This document shows positions 1-11,110 of a DNA stretch of 64,000 nucleotides, one piece after another (positions within the stretch are counted from its first letter, which is position 1; every line of letters begins with the position of its first letter). Position numbers and translations under genes: made by a program. A model generated the notes under the pieces. That model worked only from the letters and a program-made list of their open reading frames with translations, ran no database searches and was not told where the DNA came from. Origin of the DNA: Microstegium vimineum (Eukaryota > Streptophyta > Magnoliopsida > Poales > Poaceae); NCBI GenBank assembly GCA_022036555.1, contig CM039122.1, forward strand, positions 48,287,600 to 48,351,599, in the 5' to 3' direction.

Positions 1-165
1 CGAGGGCGGCTGTCGAACCCTGTGCATGGGCCAACCTTCACCCCCTCGAGACTTTGAGAGTGGACCGGAGTCTGTAACCCGAGGTCATTTCTGTCTTCAG
101 GTACTCGAGGGTGGCTGTCGAACCCCGTTCGAGGGCCAGCCTTCGTCCCTCGAGATTTTGACAGA
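1..165. repeat. Two copies of a ~105-bp tandem unit
   Basis: A segment beginning CGAGGGCGGCTGTCGAACCC at position 1 recurs at 106 as CGAGGGTGGCTGTCGAACCC, and the similarity runs for about 60 bases. The unit length is 105 bases and the array probably continues left of the window. It lies in the 3' part of the gypsy element, read on the minus strand. Tandem repeats in the 3' untranslated region are typical of Tat-lineage elements. Confidence 0.6.
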
Positions 166-403
166 CTGGCCATCGTTGGTTGCTTACCTCCGAAGATAAC
201 GCTTACCGCCGCGCGCCTTTTTAGGAGATGTCCGTTCGGCCGCAGTAGTGGCAGGAGCGGGGTGTAGCGCGGAGTGCGGTGCGGGGCCCGATGATGAGAC
301 AGGTGCGCCTTATCCTGGAGGAATACGAGGAGGCGGTATGCGTGCACATTAAATGCGAAGATTCACTTGCCTGTTTGTTGGATCCGCCCGTTGGCCTCCT
401 GGT

Positions 404-411
404 TATAAATA
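404..411 (+). promoter_or_regulatory. TATA box of the antisense gene in the gypsy element
   Basis: TATAAATA stands 177 bases upstream of the likely ATG at 588, on the strand opposite to the element's gag. The spacing fits a transcription start near 435 and a leader of about 150 bases. It suggests that the antisense gene has its own promoter rather than using the LTR. No transcript evidence is available. Confidence 0.5.
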
Positions 412-587
412 CCTGAAGTGAGGAGTCGGCTGCTCCTTTCTCGCCACTGCCTTCCTTGCCTCCTTCTTCCTGCCGTTGCCTTAGACGCCCTTTGAGCCGG
501 ACTTCTGCGCGCGCGAGAGTAAGGAGAGGAGAGATTGGGAACGTACCTTCCACCCCCACGTCCGAGCGCGTCAGCCTCCCTGCCCCC

Positions 588-1917
588 ATGGCCAAGTACA
601 ACCTGCACGACCCCGATGCCTGGCTCCCATCTTCGGTGACCGTCGCGCGTCTAGGAGACCTGGTGGAGAGCGGCCTCCTCCGGCCCATCACCTCCGTCGA
701 CCGACCGGAGTGGGTGGTGCCGCCGCAGGAGCACGCCGAGCCCAATCCGCCGGAGGGCTACGTGGTCAGCTTCGAGGTCTTCCACCGGGCGGGGCTAGGC
801 GCCCCTCCCAACCGTCTTCTGCGCGGGATCCTCCACCACTACGGCGTGGAGCTCCAACACCTCACCCCCAACGGTATCTGTCACGCGGCGGTTTTCACCG
901 CCGTGTGTGAAGGGTACCTAGGGATCGAGCCGCACTGGGAGTTGTGGCTCCACCTGTTCGAGGAGAGCCTATTCCACGCGTCGCCCGGCCTTGGCAACCG
1001 CAAGATGGTCAGGACCGGGTGCTGCAGCATCGCCCTCAAGCGGGCAGACAGCTGGATCCCGGCGAAGCTCTCGTCGAGCCACTCCGGATGGCATTCCGGG
1101 TGGTTCTACATGAGGAACGACAACGACTTGCTCCCCGCCTACACCGGGAGGACGATCGACTCGAAGCCCGACCACTGGAGGTATGGCGTCGGGAAGAAGA
1201 AGCAGTCGCGCCTCAGCCACCTGCTTGGCGCGATCGACCGTCTGAAGAAGGCGGGACTCACGATGGCGATCGTCGCGTCGGCTTTCCATCAGCGGCGGGT
1301 CGTGCCGCTGATGGCTCAACCTCTATGCCTCGACGAGATGTGCCCGGGGGTCGACCTCACGGGGTGTCGCCTCTTGGGGGACGAGCTACCCCCCGAGAGG
1401 GTGGCCCGCCGTGTACGTGCCTCCTTCGCGGGCGAGTTCGAGACCGGGAGCGTCGCCAGCGTCCCCATGATGCCGGACCAGGGACACGTTCGGCTGGTAT
1501 GATTCCCTTTCTCTGTTAGTGCTCTTGTGTTTGCCTTGTTCGCCTTCTTTGCTTGCGTCTTAACTGCCTTGGGTTCCTCAGGGGGACGTTGTCCTCCGGA
1601 AGTCGCCGCCGCCGGTGAAGGAGGAGCAGGGCGACTCCCAGGCGAGGCGCCTTCAAGCTGAGCAGGACAAGAAGACCAAGGACAAGGCAAAGAAGGACAA
1701 GGGCAAGAGGGCCCGAGAGAAGCAGGAGCGGGAGCAACGCCGGGCCCGGCAGAGGTGGGCCGGCCTTTCCGAGGAGGAGTCGCCCTCGGAGGAGGATGAG
1801 GAAGAGGAGGAGGGGAGCAGCGAAAGCGAGGTTGAGCCGCAAGGAGGGCTCGAGGAGGAACAAACGGCGCCCGAGCGCGGCAGAGGGCGGCCGTTGGGAC
1901 CGGAGGAGAGGGGTTGA
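588..1917 (+). CDS. Antisense ORF of gypsy element, exons 1-2 ('putative gypsy type transposon' domain)
   Basis: Exon 1 (588-1496, 303 codons) starts at the ATG in CCCCCATGGCC and reads MAKYNLHDPDAWLPSSVTVA. It carries the plant domain known as 'putative gypsy type transposon' (PF04195-like, recalled by motif). Key stretches are the GxxxPxNRLLRGILHHYGVELQHLTPN region and the later WFYMRND region. An 85-base GT-AG intron (1497-1581) joins two phase-0 exons. Exon 2 (1582-1914) encodes a highly charged, Lys/Glu-rich tail with runs of acidic residues and ends at a stop at 1915-1917. The gene runs opposite to gag (5659-7478), as extra antisense ORFs do in Tat-lineage elements. Its biochemical role is not known. 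Exon 2 probably continued into a further exon now lost in degenerate sequence, so this is a partial gene. Confidence 0.65.
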
Positions 1918-3119
1918 CGTCGAGGTCGGCCCCTACTGGCGAGATCGAGCCGCGGGGGGAGCGCCCCGTGGTTTCTCAAGGCGAAGTGCGCGGCAGACAC
2001 GCGGGCGATCATCACGATCCCCGTCGGGGGGTCGGTTGAGCACGCCTCCAGCGCCTACCCGGTCGAGCGCACGGGTGCCGGGCCCGTCGGCGCAGGAGGA
2101 GGCCAGCAGGGGGACGACGGGAGCGTCGTCGGATCCTGCCAGGAGACTTTGCCGGGGGCGGCCTCGACCCCGCTGCGGGCGCGGGAGGAGTGGCTCCGGC
2201 GTGTTCGTACAAGCCCCGAGTGGTCCAAAGGGCCATTGACGGAACCCCCCCGGACTCGCTGGGTAAGTTCGCTCTCCTGCCGACCCCGGGGTATTTTTCG
2301 TTGCTCTGGACTCGTGCTTCCCCACGTGTACGGACATCTTTTCGGGTCGAAGCGTCGGTAGAGGGCGCATCCCTCGCCTCGGCCAAGAGGCGGGAGGAGG
2401 CCCGGGGCGGGGGGCGACCGTCGGGCCAGTCCTGCTGCCCCTTCCTCATCGACCTCACCCGGAGGCCCGGCGTGGGCGGCAGGGCCGGAGGCGATGGGGC
2501 GAGGGGTGGCGCAGGCCGCCGGGGACTGCCCAAGGGGGGGAAGAGATGGGCCGCCCGCCGCGCGGCGAGGTCCCCGAAGTGGCGGTCAAAAGGCTGGCCC
2601 CCACCTGTCGGAGGGGAGGCGCACCAGAGCCTCGGAAGGCGCGGGGCCGCGTCGACGAGGGGCCTTTGACCGAGGGCGTCGAGCTCCAAGCCACGGGAAA
2701 AAATTTGGAGGTGGGGGGGGGGGGGGAGGGGGGTGGGGGCGGCGGGGGGGGAGGGAGGGGGGAGGGTTCGCGGGGGGTCGGACTAGGGGGGGGGGGGGGG
2801 GAGGGGGAAGAGAGGGGGGGGCGTTTTTGTTTTTTTTTTGGGGGGACGGGGTCGGGCTGAGCAGCCCGAGGCGGGCGCCCCCCGGCGGAATGGCGGGGGG
2901 GTTTCGGTGGCGGCCAATGCCGAAGAGGTGGCGAGATGGTGGCGGAATTGGTGGACCCGAGAGATGGCCGCCGCGCGGCCCCCTTCCCTCGGAAACCAGA
3001 GTCAGGTCGCCTCGCTTCGAGTGGGGCAGTATCGTCTCGAGTAATTTCGTCTCGACTTAATCGACCCGTAGTGGATCTGCGGGCTAGGTACTAATCGTTT
3101 TTTCTTTTTCACCGAGCAG
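1918..3119. other. Degenerate, G-rich stretch between exons of the antisense gene
   Basis: No supported exon was found. The region is very GC-rich and reads through in several frames only because stop codons are rare. Between about 2700 and 2850 it is almost pure G with short interruptions, which could be a true G-rich tract or a base-calling problem. A pyrimidine tract and an AG acceptor at 3118-3119 end the stretch and open the next exon. Confidence 0.5.
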
Positions 3120-4735
3120 GGTTGTTCTCCCGGCCGGGACTTCTCCTGCCCAGGGGCGATGGCTCGAAGGGACCGGCGGCGTCCCTCGCAGGTGGCCCCG
3201 AGATTGGAGAGCCCAGCTCGAGGGGGCTTCTCCCTTCCTACTTTGGTAGAGTGGGTGGTGCACCACGAGGGTGGCCCTGAGATGCGTCAGGGCATCATGC
3301 GGGAGGTCCAGGAGAGGATCGACCGCCGCAGCAGGTTTCTGGGGACAGGACCCCTCGAGCTGGCCGACCCCCGAGACCCCGGGCGCACCCTCCTCAAGCT
3401 CGACGACCAGGCCGAGCTCGGGGAGTGGGAGCACCTGGAGGAGTTCCGGGCGTGGCTCGAGCACGCGGTGCGCCTGGCCGCGGAGGTTTGCTTCCGTAGA
3501 CCTGCACCGGGGGATGGAGGTGAGCTTCGTTCTTCCTTGATTTTGCTTGGTTTACCTGACTGTTCTTTTCTGATGACCTTCCTTTTCATCCCTGTCAGAC
3601 GCTGAGGGCGAGGTCGTACGACAAGTCCAATTCATCCTCGGGGTGCAGGAGCAGCTTCCCGCTCCGCACTTCGCTGGAGAAGGCGGAGGCCGAGGCGCCC
3701 AGGCAAAAGCCGAGGCGGCAGCCGCGCGAGAGGAGGCCAAGGCCACCCAGGAGGAGGCCTCTCGGGCGTGGTCGAGGGCCGAGGCGACCTCAAGGCGGTT
3801 ATCGAGGTTGGGCAGCAACGGGATGCTGCCAGGAGGCCAGCACAAAGCAGTAGGAGGAGGTGTCCAGCTGAGGAAGGAGTTGACCCGGGCAGCGGAAGAG
3901 CATCCGGGGCTCCAGGGGGACAGTGGACGCCATCTCCCAGAACGCGACGCACTGGGCGCTGCGGAGGAGAAGGCCCGAAACCAGATCGCCACTCTGGGGG
4001 AGGTGGTGGCTAACCAGAAGGAGCCCTCGATGGCGCTGGCAAGGTCATCGAGACCTCCAGGCTAAAGTCGGCGACCAGGCTGCAGAGCTTGTCGATGTCC
4101 CACCACCAGAGGATGAGTAGGGCTACACCACCCTGGAGGCGCATGCTCAAGGTAGTTTTTTTTTGAAAGTGTGTGGAGTCTTCCCGGTCTCGACCCTTTT
4201 CCTGTTTTTTTTGGTTTGACCGAGTTATGCGCTCGTTTTGGCAGAACTCGCACAGAAAAGGCTCGAGCCCACGAGGACCCTGACCAGTCTTCAAGGCCTC
4301 CTTGGGGAGGAGGCGGTCCTTAACGAGAGGCTCGAGGGCGCCATCTCCTCCTTCTGTGACGACCTCGGGTCGAGCCAGAGCCGGCGGTCGAGGGCGACGC
4401 GGAGGAGACTCCTTTCTACGCCGCTTCTACTCCATGACGCAGGAGGTGACGGAGCAAGTCCGTGCTGCCCTGCACGTGGGCGTGAAGCGGGCGCTCTGCG
4501 GTCGTCCGCTCAGGCTACATCTACGACCTTAGCGTCGTCGCCTGCGGGTTCGTCCACCGACCCGAGGCTGACTGACGAAGAGAACGTGGCGAGATGCTAT
4601 GAGCTGATCGAGGCCACGGAGGTGCCCGGAGGCGAGCTGGCGAAGCTCTTCGAGCCTGAAGTGCTCCCTTCGGGTGGATGCGGCCGAGTAGCTCTAGGCC
4701 TTGCGAGCCAAATCTGGGCAAGAAGGTCCATGTAA
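3120..4735 (+). pseudogene. Antisense gene of gypsy element, downstream exons (coiled-coil part)
   Basis: Three further exons can be proposed from splice signals. One runs 3120-3519, with acceptor CACCGAGCAG and donor GAG|GTGAGC. The next follows a 79-base intron and opens at 3599. The last opens at 4245 after an intron with donor AAG|GTAGTT and acceptor TTTTGGCAG. Exon 3120-3519 joins the next in phase. The joined frame encodes an Ala/Glu/Arg-rich segment with the look of a coiled coil (about 3643-3990), then meets a stop at 4063-4065, so the middle exon is broken or the splicing differs. The last segment ends at a stop at 4733-4735 after a short acidic C-terminus. Coiled-coil tails after the PF04195-like domain are common in such elements. 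The function is unknown. Confidence 0.45.
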
Positions 4736-4881
4736 TAGTTAGGCTTTTGTAATGATACAATGCCGAGCCCCTGGGGGCTCCTTAACTTTAATTGCATTTT
4801 GTTTGAGATGCATCTTGTTATTTTTTTTTTCTTGAGCTGTCTCTGTTTTTCTTTGCCTGAGTCATTGCTTATGGACTAAGT

Positions 4882-5720
4882 GTTCGACGCACGCTCGTAT
4901 CCCTGGAAGGGGGGAGCGAGTGGGGATACCGTAGCCCTGAGCATAGGAGAGTCCCCGCTCGATGGCCCTCAACCCTTAGGAGTTCGAGGGTTTTTACTTA
5001 GCCGTGAAGCGTACTCGAGGCGAAGATCGAGAGGGAGGCCAAGTTTCGAAAAAACGTTTGGGTTTTTATAGGCTTAGGAGGGGGGGTCCCCCCTGTCAGC
5101 CCCCGAGGGAGGCTTGACTTTGCTAGAGCAGATCGAGGCTACCTTAAAGTATGAACGAATGTGAAATGTATTTCAAGGACATTTTATTCATCCATAATGC
5201 GATAAGTGTACATGATGCGGAAAATGTACAAGGCCTAAGTTGTCGAACTTGGGGGTGAAAGCGGTTTTCGGGAACTTTCTTAGGAGATATTTCTGGTTAG
5301 CCCCCGAGGGAGCTCGACTCTGCGGGAGCAGGGTCGACCCTACCTTCTCAACCACGAGCGGTGATCTCTCGAGCCTTCTTACTTCTACCATCCTTGGTGC
5401 TCCACTTTTTGGCGTAGTTGTTGGACGCACGCCCGAGGCCCTCGAGGGGGGAGGAGCGAGTGGGAGTACTTAGCTCGGGGGCGTAGGAGGAGTTCCCGGC
5501 TCGGCACCCCTCGACCCTTGTGGGTTTCAAGCACGTTTCCTTTACCCTGCGCTAAGCGTGCTTCGAGGGGCAGAGAAGAAAGGAGGCGTCGAGGGGTAGA
5601 GTAAATCTACCTCGAGTCACGAATGAAAATGAAAGCACTAGGATCGCGGACTTTCTGTTCATTCGAGATGCGAGAATTTGTACATAAATGCGAAAATGTA
5701 CGAGGCCTTGAGGCCTAAGG
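4882..5720. repeat. Diverged direct duplication in the gypsy 3' region
   Basis: The block starting GTTCGACGCACGCTCG (4882) recurs as GTTGGACGCACGCCCGAG (5420). A second shared block ends in GCGGAAAATGTACAAGGCC near 5217-5235 and GCGAAAATGTACGAGGCC near 5689-5706. The offsets are about 460-540 bases, so the copies have been rearranged by indels. The sequence holds no convincing ORF. It lies between the broken gag and the antisense gene, where pol would be expected in an autonomous element. Confidence 0.55.
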
Positions 5721-7478
5721 CTAGAAACGACGTAGCTATTCCGTGGTTCCGTGCGTCGATGCAGAAGAAGCGTCGACGGCTTCCTCGCCGTCTGCGTAAT
5801 TGATGACGATGCCCATGAGCTCGCTGACGGTTTGGGGGTGTTACGTCCCAGCTCCTGCACAAACTCTGGCGGGTCGTCCCGGCGACGAATGCCATGATGA
5901 CGTCATGGTCGGAGATGTGGGTTAGCCTGGCACGTTGCTTGGAGAAACCGTCGGGTGAAGTCACGGGGGTTTCCCCTGGCTTCTGCTTGCAGCTGCGGAG
6001 ATCCCAGGAGTTCCCTAGCCGCTCGTAGGTGCCTTTGAAGTTCCCCTCGAAGATCCTGACCAGGTCGGGCAGTCTTGGATCAAGTCTGGGGGGGAGCTCC
6101 TCGAGCCATCTTCGAGCGGTGTCGGAGAGGAAGAGCGGGAGTTGCCGGATGATGACGTGGTCGTTGTCGGCTCCTAGCTGACAGGCCAGCCTGAAATCAG
6201 CAAGCCAGAGCTCCCGCTTGGTTTCGCCGTTGTACTTGACCAGGCTGGTGGGTGGACGGAAGAGAACAAACAAGGTGGTTCGTCGGATCGCCTTACTAAA
6301 GTCTTGTGGCCCTGGTGGTTCCGGGGATCGACGTCGATCCTCGTCACTGTCGTAGTGGCTACCTTGATGGGCATTGTAACCTCGAGCCTTAGTGTCGTGT
6401 ACCAGCGTCGTTTGTTGTCGTTGATGTCGTGTTGCGAATCTGCGGTTGTCGATTGTCGTCGATGCGTTCTCGAATGGTCGTCGTTCTACTCCGCCTTGGG
6501 GCGCTTTGTCTTGGTGGGCAGATATCTGTCGATCTTGTCGAGGGGGGCGCACCCTACTGCTCGGAAGCAGCTCCTCTGTGCCTCGAGGCCGAGCTCTCCG
6601 CCTCTTGGACGACTTCGGTTTGGAGAAGCCCTAGATCTTGTCTCTGACGCGCTGCTCTGGGGCGTCAATGGTGTCGGCATGTCATGAAGCGGCATTGCGG
6701 CTGCTACGACATTTTGACTAGCGCGGTTGTAGTAGTGGGTTCGTTCGCTCCTTCCTCGACTATCTGCTGATGGACTTCCCAAGGCTGGCCGCGAGCTCCT
6801 CCACCGGTGACCGTTCGCGATTTCGCTCGAGGACTTGCTCGAGCTGTAGGCGTTCTTCCTCGAGCTTGGCGAGCAGCTCTCAGACTTGCGCGATCTGGAC
6901 ATCTTGAGGTAGATCGACTTTGTCAGGACTCGGGGGTGTCGGCGTTTCGTTGCTGGTGTAGCGTTGCCTCCTCCTCCTTCATCCATGGCCGCGGCGTCGT
7001 TGACGTCGCCCTAGGGGTCAGCCTGACCGTCGAGGTGGAAACTTTCACGGGTATGAGGCGGCGGAGTGACCGAGTATGTCGCAGAGGCCACGGGGACACT
7101 CCAAGATGACGGTATGGCAGAGCCAAAGTCAAGCTCGGAGGGGTACCCTCCCTCGTCCTGCAAGCATGGGTCAAACAGGCCCCCGAAGGGAGGAACTGTG
7201 TCGCCAGCTGAGGCCGGGGAGACGGCATCCGGCGTCTCGGGATCCGCGCGGTGAAGAGTGCGGCGGCGTCGTTCGCGCCCCCTCCTGGTCGCAGGAGAGA
7301 GGCGCGGGTGGTGGGACCGTCGTCTAGTCGTCCTTGGCCCCGGCGTACCGGAGCCGCTGCTGTCCGTGCCACTACTGGTGAGTAGAATCATGTCGTGGTC
7401 GTGGCCCGTGGACATAAACTCTAGGCTCCCGAACCAGATGGTGGTGGCGAATGGAAGTGATGGGATCGTGGAATCCAT
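5659..7478 (-). pseudogene. gag: gag of a Tat/RIRE2-like Ty3/gypsy element, frameshifted
   Basis: The likely start is the ATG at 7476-7478 (MDSTIPSLPFATTIWFGSLE), 41 bases inside the primer site. The N-terminal part is Ser/Arg-rich. The core gag domain (Retrotrans_gag-like) is readable at about 5900-6300 on the minus strand, with WLADFRLACQLGADNDHVII followed by LPLFLSDTARRWLEELPPRL and a WDLRSCKQKPGET segment. The pieces lie in different frames (5659-6552, 6486-6986, 7011-7478), so the gene is broken. No zinc knuckle, protease, RT or integrase follows. The sequence passes straight into non-coding repeats, so this element would depend on another for pol functions. Confidence 0.7.
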
Positions 7479-7518
7479 CTGGGAGAGTAGTTCGGAGTTG
7501 ATCGACACGCAAACCCCC

Positions 7519-7535
7519 CTACCTGGCGCGCCAAC
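7519..7535 (-). other. Primer-binding site region of the gypsy element
   Basis: On the minus strand the LTR end ...CACCGACA is followed at once by GTTGGCGCGCCAGGTAGG. A TGG start next to the LTR is the usual form of a tRNA primer site (complement of CCA). The partner tRNA was not determined. Confidence 0.65.
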
Positions 7536-8890
7536 TGTCGGTGTTATGACCCAGGGGTCAAGACCACCGGCTAGTAAATTTGTATATTGCGTGCTCCCTC
7601 TCCCGGATGTGATGCAAGAAGGACACAAGATTTATCCTGATTCGGGCAAAGAAGGCCCTATGTCCAGCGGGGGAGGATGGATCGTGTTATCTTGCACCGA
7701 AGTGCTCGTACAGGGGGGGGGTACAAGCAGGTTTACACGAGGGTGCTCAGGATGAGCTAAGGCCTAGGACTAGCGGGGCTATCCTAGGAGATCAGTTGGT
7801 TGCTTGAGGGGTCGATCAAGCAACGGGGTTTGTGGACTGTGAGGATCTCGATTGTTCTCTAGACCGACTGGTCTCTCCCTGTCCTTCTATCCCGGCGTCC
7901 CATTTTATAGACCAAGGGGAGGCCTGAGAGTACAGGGTCCTAAACTGCTGCAGCATGGGAGGTGTGTCCGTGACATATTGTTGACGAAGGGACGTCGATC
8001 GCTGTGGCGGCGTGACCTTCACGTCCTTCCGATGCTCCGGGGCATGGTGATAGTAGACTAGATGTTGCGGCATGTCGCGGCACAGCAGGGTCGTCCTTCT
8101 GTAGGCGGGTGCGAGTCCCAAAGTTGAAGCGGGACGGGGCGGATGGGACGGGCCCCATACCGGGGTGGTTGGAGGTAGGGGTCGAGCCCCCTGGTCAAGG
8201 GGAGGGGTCGAGACCTGCGTGGCCTTGTCGTATCCCTGAAGACGTCGTCGAGGGCCGTCCTGTTCACATCTCGAGGGGTGCCTTTGGAGTCCGTACTCGC
8301 GACGTGGTTACAGCGGCAGCACAGTTGACGGAGGTCCGGGACATGGTGGTGAGCTGATGGATTTGACTGCGGTCGTGGGTGCCCATGGCATTAGGCGGGA
8401 GTAGGTGAGTGCGTCGGATCTCCTTTAACCCATGCCAGGAGCAGGTGAGCTGATCGAGCTTCCCGCCCGGGGGTCGTTCGTTCGACCCCCTGTCCGTCAT
8501 TCGGAGTCGAGGTGGAGGCGGAGGGGTCGTTCGTTCGACCCATGGTCCGTCATTCGGAGTCGAGGTGGAGGCGGCGGGGTCGTTCGTTCGACCCATGGTC
8601 CGTCATTTGGAGTCGAGGTGGAGGTGGAGGGGTCGTTCGTTCGACCCATGGTCCGTCATTCGGAGTCGAGGTGGAGGCGGAGGGGTCGTTCGTTCGACCC
8701 CTGGTCCCACATCTTTCCAGAAGCGGGCCGGCCCACGACTGGTTGCTGTCGCCGGTGCAGGGGGCTTTCGTGTGATGGGCCCTTCTTTGCGGACTTGAGC
8801 GGTTGGTCGGTTCCTGTCTTAAAAATGGTTGCTATGTTAAGCGTTAAATTATCGAAGAGGTTAGGGTACCCCTTACCTTTGTACCCGACA
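7536..8890 (-). mobile_element. 5' LTR of the Tat-like gypsy element
   Basis: The plus-strand sequence starts TGTCGGTGTTATGACC at 7536 and ends GTACCCGACA at 8890. This gives the terminal inverted repeat TGTCGG/CCGACA and a length of 1,355 bp. The PBS abuts its left edge, so the element reads on the minus strand and this is the 5' LTR. The five bases after it, AGAAT (8891-8895), should be the TSD. The matching 3' LTR lies left of the window. A 53-bp tandem array sits in its U3 side (8472-8705). Confidence 0.75.
8472..8705. repeat. 53-bp tandem array inside the gypsy LTR (4.4 copies)
   Basis: Copies begin at 8472, 8525, 8578, 8631 and 8684 with GGTCGTTCGTTCGACC and run to GGTGGAGGCGGAGG. They differ at only a few bases. 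Each contains a short dyad, GGTCG-N6-CGACC. The period is not a multiple of three, so the long frames crossing it are not coding. On the element's own strand the array lies upstream of the expected transcription start, which suits an enhancer-like U3 repeat. Confidence 0.85.
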
Positions 8891-9365
8891 AGAATGGATA
8901 AGAATTATAAGCTCCTATCATTTATAAGCCTCTAGGTGTTTATGTGTAATTGGTGTGTATATATATATTATTTGCACTTGGATCATCCTTGCATACCTGT
9001 AGTATCATCTTAACAATATTTCTAAGATACACGGAAAATGAACTAGCTCTTTGAGGTTCCAAGCCATACTTTTGAATTGGGGAGACTCCATTAATATCAC
9101 ATACTCCCACGATGAATAATTAGGATGTTAGCACTTAACAAAATCTATTAGATCTTTAATTGTATTGTCAACATCACCAAAACCTACTTATGGTTTGATT
9201 GCACTTACACACACAACTTGTAAGGGTGTGTTTGATGATATTCTTCACTAGATGCACTTCACTTGCTGCATTCTCATTAAGCGGAGTTGATCCACAATTG
9301 TTGACCTTGAACATTGGGCTCATGCATTTCACATTTGTCCCAAGAGGTGTAACTACTAGGTATAT
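8891..9365 (-). mobile_element. Remnant of a copia-type LTR between two elements
   Basis: The stretch near 9165-9207 (CATCACCAAAACCTACTTAT, then GGTTTGATTGCACTTACA) resembles the end of the Sirevirus-like LTRs nearby (CACCAAAACCCACTTTAGGG, then CTTGATTGCACTTTCA at 10655). It is too diverged to delimit. No gene is visible. Confidence 0.4.
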
Positions 9366-9370
9366 GCCGA

Positions 9371-10655
9371 TGTAAGGATCTGATTAGCCTAGAGGAGGGG
9401 GGGTGGGTGAATAGGTCTGTTTCAAAAACTTGAACACTTGCTGTCAGACCAAGGCCGGCACTCTCGGGCTAGGGGCCGGCACTGCCAGGGTGGTCGGCAC
9501 TGCTGGTCTCTGGGCAGCAGTGATGATCACCAGAACATAATGCAACACAATTCAAAATGTAAATGCTTAATGTAAATTGTGCTCGAATAGAAACCTTCCT
9601 AGAGGTGTGGAGACCCTCTAGCACCACCTGAAGGTGGTAGCAACACACCCACTGAGTAGATCGGGTCCAAACTCTAGAAATCACCTTGCACACAAGATAT
9701 ATGAAAGTAAAGTAACAAGCACATAGTGACACAAGATTTGACCCGTGGTTCAGCTCGCCACCAAGGCTTGCCTACGTCCACGTTGTTGAGGTGCGCCACA
9801 CAAGGCTCAAGCTCACCACAAAGGCTAGCTCTTTCCTCGGTCTCAAGTCAAGAGAATGAACCCTTGAGATGAAAGAAGTGTATTAACAAATAGATGGGTG
9901 ATACAAACTTCCCTAGGCTTCCACACGAAGGAGGCAAGCTCAAGGGCAACCTCTAGCCGGCTAGGAGCAAAGCTCCAAGAGTAAAGAACTCAAACCGCCG
10001 GCCACCACGTAAACCAAATGCTTGTAGAAGTGAAGATCCGAGGGAGAAGCTTCTTCTCAAAGCTTGGAGGCTCAATCTCTCAAAGAATGATTGGAAATCA
10101 ATGGAGGAGAGTGAATGAGCACCAAGAGAGAAGGAAGAGCTAGAGAGAGGCTTCTCTTTCTGTTCTTGCGAAGTAAGAATGAATGAATGGCCGAACTAGC
10201 CGTGGGGGTGAGTGAGGGGGTATGAAATACCTCCTTACTGCCCACTGGCTGAACAAGTCGTGGCAGTGCCGGCCTGTAGCCCGTCACTGCCGGCCTAGAG
10301 GCCAGCACTGCCGGCCTGGGCAGAACAACAAGGAAAGATCTTCAATGTAGTTGGCTGATTTACCCACTATGTCTGTGGAGGTGTGATGTATTTGTAGATA
10401 TGCATTTGGTTCACTTGTTGGCATGTGTGTTGAATCCCTCTTTATAGTACGGCATACCTAACTCAAATTCAAAGTATAAAAGAATTTAAACGCTTTGAAC
10501 TTGTTGCCATGCACTTTTGTAATTGGAGGGGTCCGCCAACCTGTTCATCAACCTCCTTAAGTTTAACCTGCTTGTCATACTCACAAGGTCTCATTAGTTT
10601 CCTAAATATGTTGTCATGTCACCAAAACCCACTTTAGGGCTTGATTGCACTTTCA
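9371..10655 (-). mobile_element. 3' LTR of the Sirevirus-like element
   Basis: It begins TGTAAGGATCTGATTAGCC at 9371 and ends GCTTGATTGCACTTTCA at 10655 (plus-strand view). It aligns with 20308-21547, with many single changes and an insertion of about 45 bp near 10270-10315 carrying extra copies of the dyad GGCACTGCCGGCC. The right boundary follows the TGAAAG...ACA pattern also seen in the solo LTR at 50111-52047, which has a perfect TSD. Confidence 0.75.
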
Positions 10656-11096
10656 GCCGCATACTGATAAAAACAAGATGAAAACATAATCCATAACTTA
10701 ATGACAAAAACCCCTATCACATTTCCCATCCTATTTCTACAATTTCTCATAAATATGGAAATAGATAGTCATCACTTGCATCAATTAAGCATGAGGCCCA
10801 ACAAAGGGCCTGTTTGGATACTCTAACTCAGCTAGAGGTTAGAGTTGGTTTCTAGCCAAGGACAAGCCCTGAACTAGCTCTAGCCGAAAACATGTTTGGA
10901 TACAAGAGTTAGATTGTCAATAAAGGTACTTTTCTTGGTAGGGGACCACATCAAAACTAGTACATTCCACTAGAACTAGCCCAATAATCACCTCTTGGTG
11001 GGGATAGTTTTTTTTGGTGGGCTAGTTGCAGCTAGCTCAATCTAGCCATCATGTTTGGATACTTTTGGGTTAGTTGAGTGCAAACTAGCTCAAACT
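10656..11096. repeat. Copy of the element's 5' flank placed inside its 3' end
   Basis: This piece matches 21548-21988 at about 98% (roughly eight differences seen by eye). It starts GCCGCATACTGATAAAAAC and includes the first ~290 bases of the MITE that is complete at 21698-22017. It lies between the 3' LTR and the PPT, where no host sequence is expected. An alternative reading is that the LTR itself is 1.7 kb and contains this piece. Confidence 0.7.
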
Positions 11097-11110
11097 GCTC
11101 AAACTAGCTC

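Noticed and set aside
2494..3060. Gly-rich frame over the G tract
   Set aside because: Produced by near-homopolymeric G, with no supporting motif.
8472..8705. Regular repeats that might suggest a CRISPR array
   Set aside because: Copies are head to tail without unique spacers, and they lie inside a plant LTR.
8432..8935. Long plus-strand frames with repeated peptide SFVRPMVRHSESRWRRRG
   Set aside because: They are three readings of the 53-bp array in the gypsy LTR. The period is not a multiple of three, so the same peptide appears in shifted frames.
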